64,000 nucleotides of DNA from the NCBI RefSeq assembly GCF_021130785.1, contig NC_060207.1, forward strand, positions 195,477,501 to 195,541,500, read 5' to 3'. Below the pieces are notes generated by a model. The model saw only the letters and a list, made by a program, of their open reading frames with translations, made no database searches and had not been told where the DNA came from. Shown one piece after another: positions 61,611 to 64,000 of this stretch. Both the position numbers and the translations under genes were made by a program. Position 1 is the first letter of the stretch, and every line of letters begins with the position of its first letter. The DNA comes from Homalodisca vitripennis (lineage: Eukaryota; Arthropoda; Insecta; Hemiptera; Cicadellidae).

Positions 61611-62560
61611 TAGAATTTCAAGCATTTATTGGGCTCTTACATCTTATAGGAGTGAAAAAGCTAACCACTTGAAACACTTATGAACTTTGGTCCAATGATG
61701 GAACGGAACCTGAGATCTATGCAGCAACTATATCCAAGAGACGGTTATTACAGGCTATTATATTTTACGACAAACTTACACGATCTCAAAGAAAGGAAGT
61801 TGACGAATGCAGCTCCAATACGTGAGGTCTTTCAACGGTTTATAAGTTTGTGTAAACTAAGTTATAATGTGGGAGAATTAGTAACTCTCGATGAAATGTT
61901 GGAAGGTTTTCAGGCCGGTGTAAATTTCGGCAGTATATACGCGAATAAGCCGGCGAGATATGGCCTTAAAATCTACGCACATTTGTAGACGCAAAAACAT
62001 TTTTTTACCTCTAACATGGAACTCTATGGTGGAAAGCAACCCCCAGGTTCCTTTGCTACATCTAACGATGCTACAAGTGTGGTTCTAAGGATGATAAAAC
62101 CCATTGATAACAGTGGGATAAACGTAACTAATGGACAACTATTTCACGAGTGTCCCATTATTGAATGACCTTTACACTAATCACAGAATTACTGTCGTTG
62201 GTACTATTCGAAAGAATAAGCCGGAACTAACCTCAAGAACTCTTGGCCATAAAGGACAGGCAAAGGTGCAGCTCAATGTTTGCGTGTTTGGAAAACCACC
62301 AAATAGGTCTACCATTGTATCCTACTTACGAAATAAGAAAACCAAGAAGAATGTTTCTTCTTGAATCGACAATGCATAACGATGATGAGACACTGAAGAT
62401 GCTGCAAAACCCACCATTATAATATGACAAAAGGTGGGGTGGATGTTGTTGACAGGCTAAAAAGCGAGAATTAGCAATAGATGGCCGTTAACTGTGTTTG
62501 GTTGACTACTCAATGTTGGGGCAATAAATGCAACAAATAATATATAAGACTAATACAGGT
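61611..62560 (+). pseudogene. piggyBac-type transposase, catalytic part
   Basis: It resumes exactly where the LINE ends: EFQAFIGLLHLIGVKKAN, then a frameshifted YELWSNDG block. KLTNAAPIREVFQRFISLC, YNVGELVTLDEMLEGF and NKPARYGLKIYAHL follow (61797-61985), where family members have LAPIR..F and Y.PGE.LTIDE. A frameshift leads into VDAKTFFY near 61988. MDNYFTSVPLLNDLY...VVGTIRKNKPEL lies at 62131-62235, and YNMTKGGVDVVDRL near 62418-62458. The three catalytic aspartates (TLDE, MDNYFTS, GGVDVVD) are all still present, but in different frames. WPLTVF follows near 62480; the C-terminal cysteine-rich domain is not seen. Confidence 0.92.
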
Positions 62561-62593
62561 GAGCTCAAACTGCGAAGGGGTATTTTTGTCTAT

Positions 62594-62690
62594 ATATATA
62601 ATATATATAATATATATATTATATATATATATATATAATATCCATATTTATATATTATTATAATATAATAAAATAATATATAACAAATAA
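62594..62690. repeat. (TA)n-rich low-complexity tract
   Basis: Nearly pure A/T with TATATAATA periodicity just past the piggyBac remnant. Confidence 0.95.
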
Positions 62691-63689
62691 TATATGTTTT
62701 AATTAAATATGTTTAAAATAGTTATAAAATATAGTTTGAAACTTATAGATTAATATCCCTAACTAAAATTTGTAACTTATAGGTAAATATTACTAATACA
62801 ATTTAAAACTTATAGGTAAATATTACTAAAATAACGCTGTTTAAAACCCCGTCTGTTAAATCTTTTTTGCCCCTCCTACTCCTTAGTTTCACTAATTATT
62901 AAGATGTATGTACTCACAATAACATGCACTACATCCAATGTTAGTTAGTTGTATAAATTAATGTCTTTAAACTTAAAACTAATATTGATGATTATTTTCG
63001 TATTTTTTCGTTAATGGGTGCCTTTGTCCAGCGGCACGGTCGCGTCGGCCGTCTTGGGCCTTGGTTGGATTTGGCTTTTGCAATAATTTCACACAGTTGT
63101 GTTGAAGTGTGTGGATATCGATATATTACATATCTCCATTACCTCCTTTTTATGAAGTATAGAGCAAGTTCTATGTTTGCTTTTTAGATTTTAACTAGGG
63201 ATAATATCTAATACTATATGAAAATGGATAGCTAAAATGTGTAGGTAAGCGTTAATCACGAGATCGGCTGGACCCATTTGACTAATTATGTTTTTTATAA
63301 CATTCGCTGGAGTCCAAGAATGGTTTAGGAACAAAAGAGAAGCTAAAACCATTGCCCAAAATATTGAAGAATTGGGTGAATGAAAATAGTTAAAATATTT
63401 ACGAAACGCAATCTAAAGTGAATTAAAAAATTGACAGCTATTATCATTTTCATATGAAGTTCTACAATTAGGCTGAAACGTCGATTTACATTTAAATATC
63501 ATAAAATAATTAGTTTTAGATATTTTCTAGACGGTGAAAATAAAAGCTGTTTCACACCCACCTCTTGGATCAAATTTTCCAGTAACCATCACAGGAGACT
63601 TGAGAGTACGCATTTTTAATAGTATATGCTCATGGCATCTCTGTTATTCAGCAGGAAATTGAGTGCGAAACCGAGGGTAACATGTTTAA
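62691..63689. other. Unrecognised stretch
   Basis: A near-repeat AACTTATAGRTWAATAT(C/T)(A/C)CTAA recurs three times at about 62738-62825; otherwise nothing was recognised. Confidence 0.5.
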
Positions 63690-64000
63690 GTGAAATTGGT
63701 TACATCAATAGTGGAGTACAACCTAGGGTCAGTTTTAGGAGCCATTCTTTTTTTAATTTACAAGAATGATCTTTGTAATTCAAATTGAAATGGAAAATTA
63801 TCATTTTCTGCGGACGCGACAGCTTTTTGTTTACGTAAAAATAGGTGGGTTGAAATAGAGCAAGTCATGAATTCAGACTTGAACGCCATTATATGCTGGT
63901 TTATAACAACAAAAAATGTTTAATATTGCAGAAGGACCCTCTCAACGCAGGCGTTGACTTTGAGGCCCTATGTTTTTTTTAAGTAAAATCTATATTGGAT
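63690..64000 (+). pseudogene. LINE reverse transcriptase fragment, runs off the window
   Basis: Around 63728-63775 one frame gives SVLGAILFLIYKNDLC (family: GSvLGP.LFLiYiNDL). The next block reads FSADATAFCLRKN where the FADDT box is expected, so the second catalytic aspartate has become alanine. QVMNSDLNAIICWFITTKNV then matches the L..I..WF..NKL segment. The GVPQG start lies in another frame. The sequence continues past base 64000. It is in the same broad superfamily as the nested LINE at 59880-61610, but not an obvious copy of it. Confidence 0.83.

Overview
The window is AT-rich (roughly two-thirds A+T by eye), full of decayed transposable elements, and holds no host gene that I can recognise. 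It is eukaryotic and most likely from an insect. It combines BEL/Pao, piggyBac, Penelope-like and CR1/Jockey-type elements, tRNA-headed SINEs and TA-flanked MITEs, with no bacterial operon features. A hemipteran is a guess only. Nearly all open frames are short and by chance; the real coding signal is broken transposon protein, usually spread over several frames.

Layout: (1) 1-5195 is one copy of a segmental duplication whose partner lies in direct orientation at 39159-43690. It carries a tRNA-derived SINE, a TIR element (3326-3665) and part of a fold-back element. Copy A has an extra block of about 680 bp near 4009-4690. (2) 5260-5980 is a minisatellite of alternating 66/69-bp units. (3) 5981-12421 is mostly unrecognised. 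(4) 12422-16247 and 54842-58630 are two arms of about 3.8 kb in inverted orientation, 38.6 kb apart, each holding two MITE-like units and a tRNA-like unit. (5) 25478-29541 is a two-copy tandem duplication with a unit of about 2.03 kb. (6) 33150-33450 and 45275-46160 hold relatives of the 3326-3665 element, and these two have what look like complete hammerhead ribozyme cores. (7) 37200-37835 is a LINE reverse-transcriptase fragment. (8) 46965-47700 is the GIY-YIG endonuclease end of a Penelope-like element. (9) 48830-49350 is a promoter-like, relatively GC-rich island. (10) 51123-51221 is a perfect 16-bp (C15A) array against which a 5'-truncated BEL/Pao element (51240-54070, candidate 3' LTR 54251-54699) abuts. 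(11) 59340-62560 is a decayed piggyBac transposase gene split by a nested minus-strand CR1/Jockey-type LINE (59880-61610). (12) 63690-64000 is another LINE reverse-transcriptase fragment running off the window.

The strongest candidate for something new is a short TIR element family with a type III hammerhead ribozyme inside it. One copy (33221-33319) has every core position and all three helices. A second (minus strand, 45401-46021) has the same architecture, but a young TA-flanked MITE has landed exactly in its stem-I loop. Two more copies (3326-3665 and its duplicate) carry decayed cores. This rests on reading the sequence; a covariance-model search and a cleavage test would settle it.
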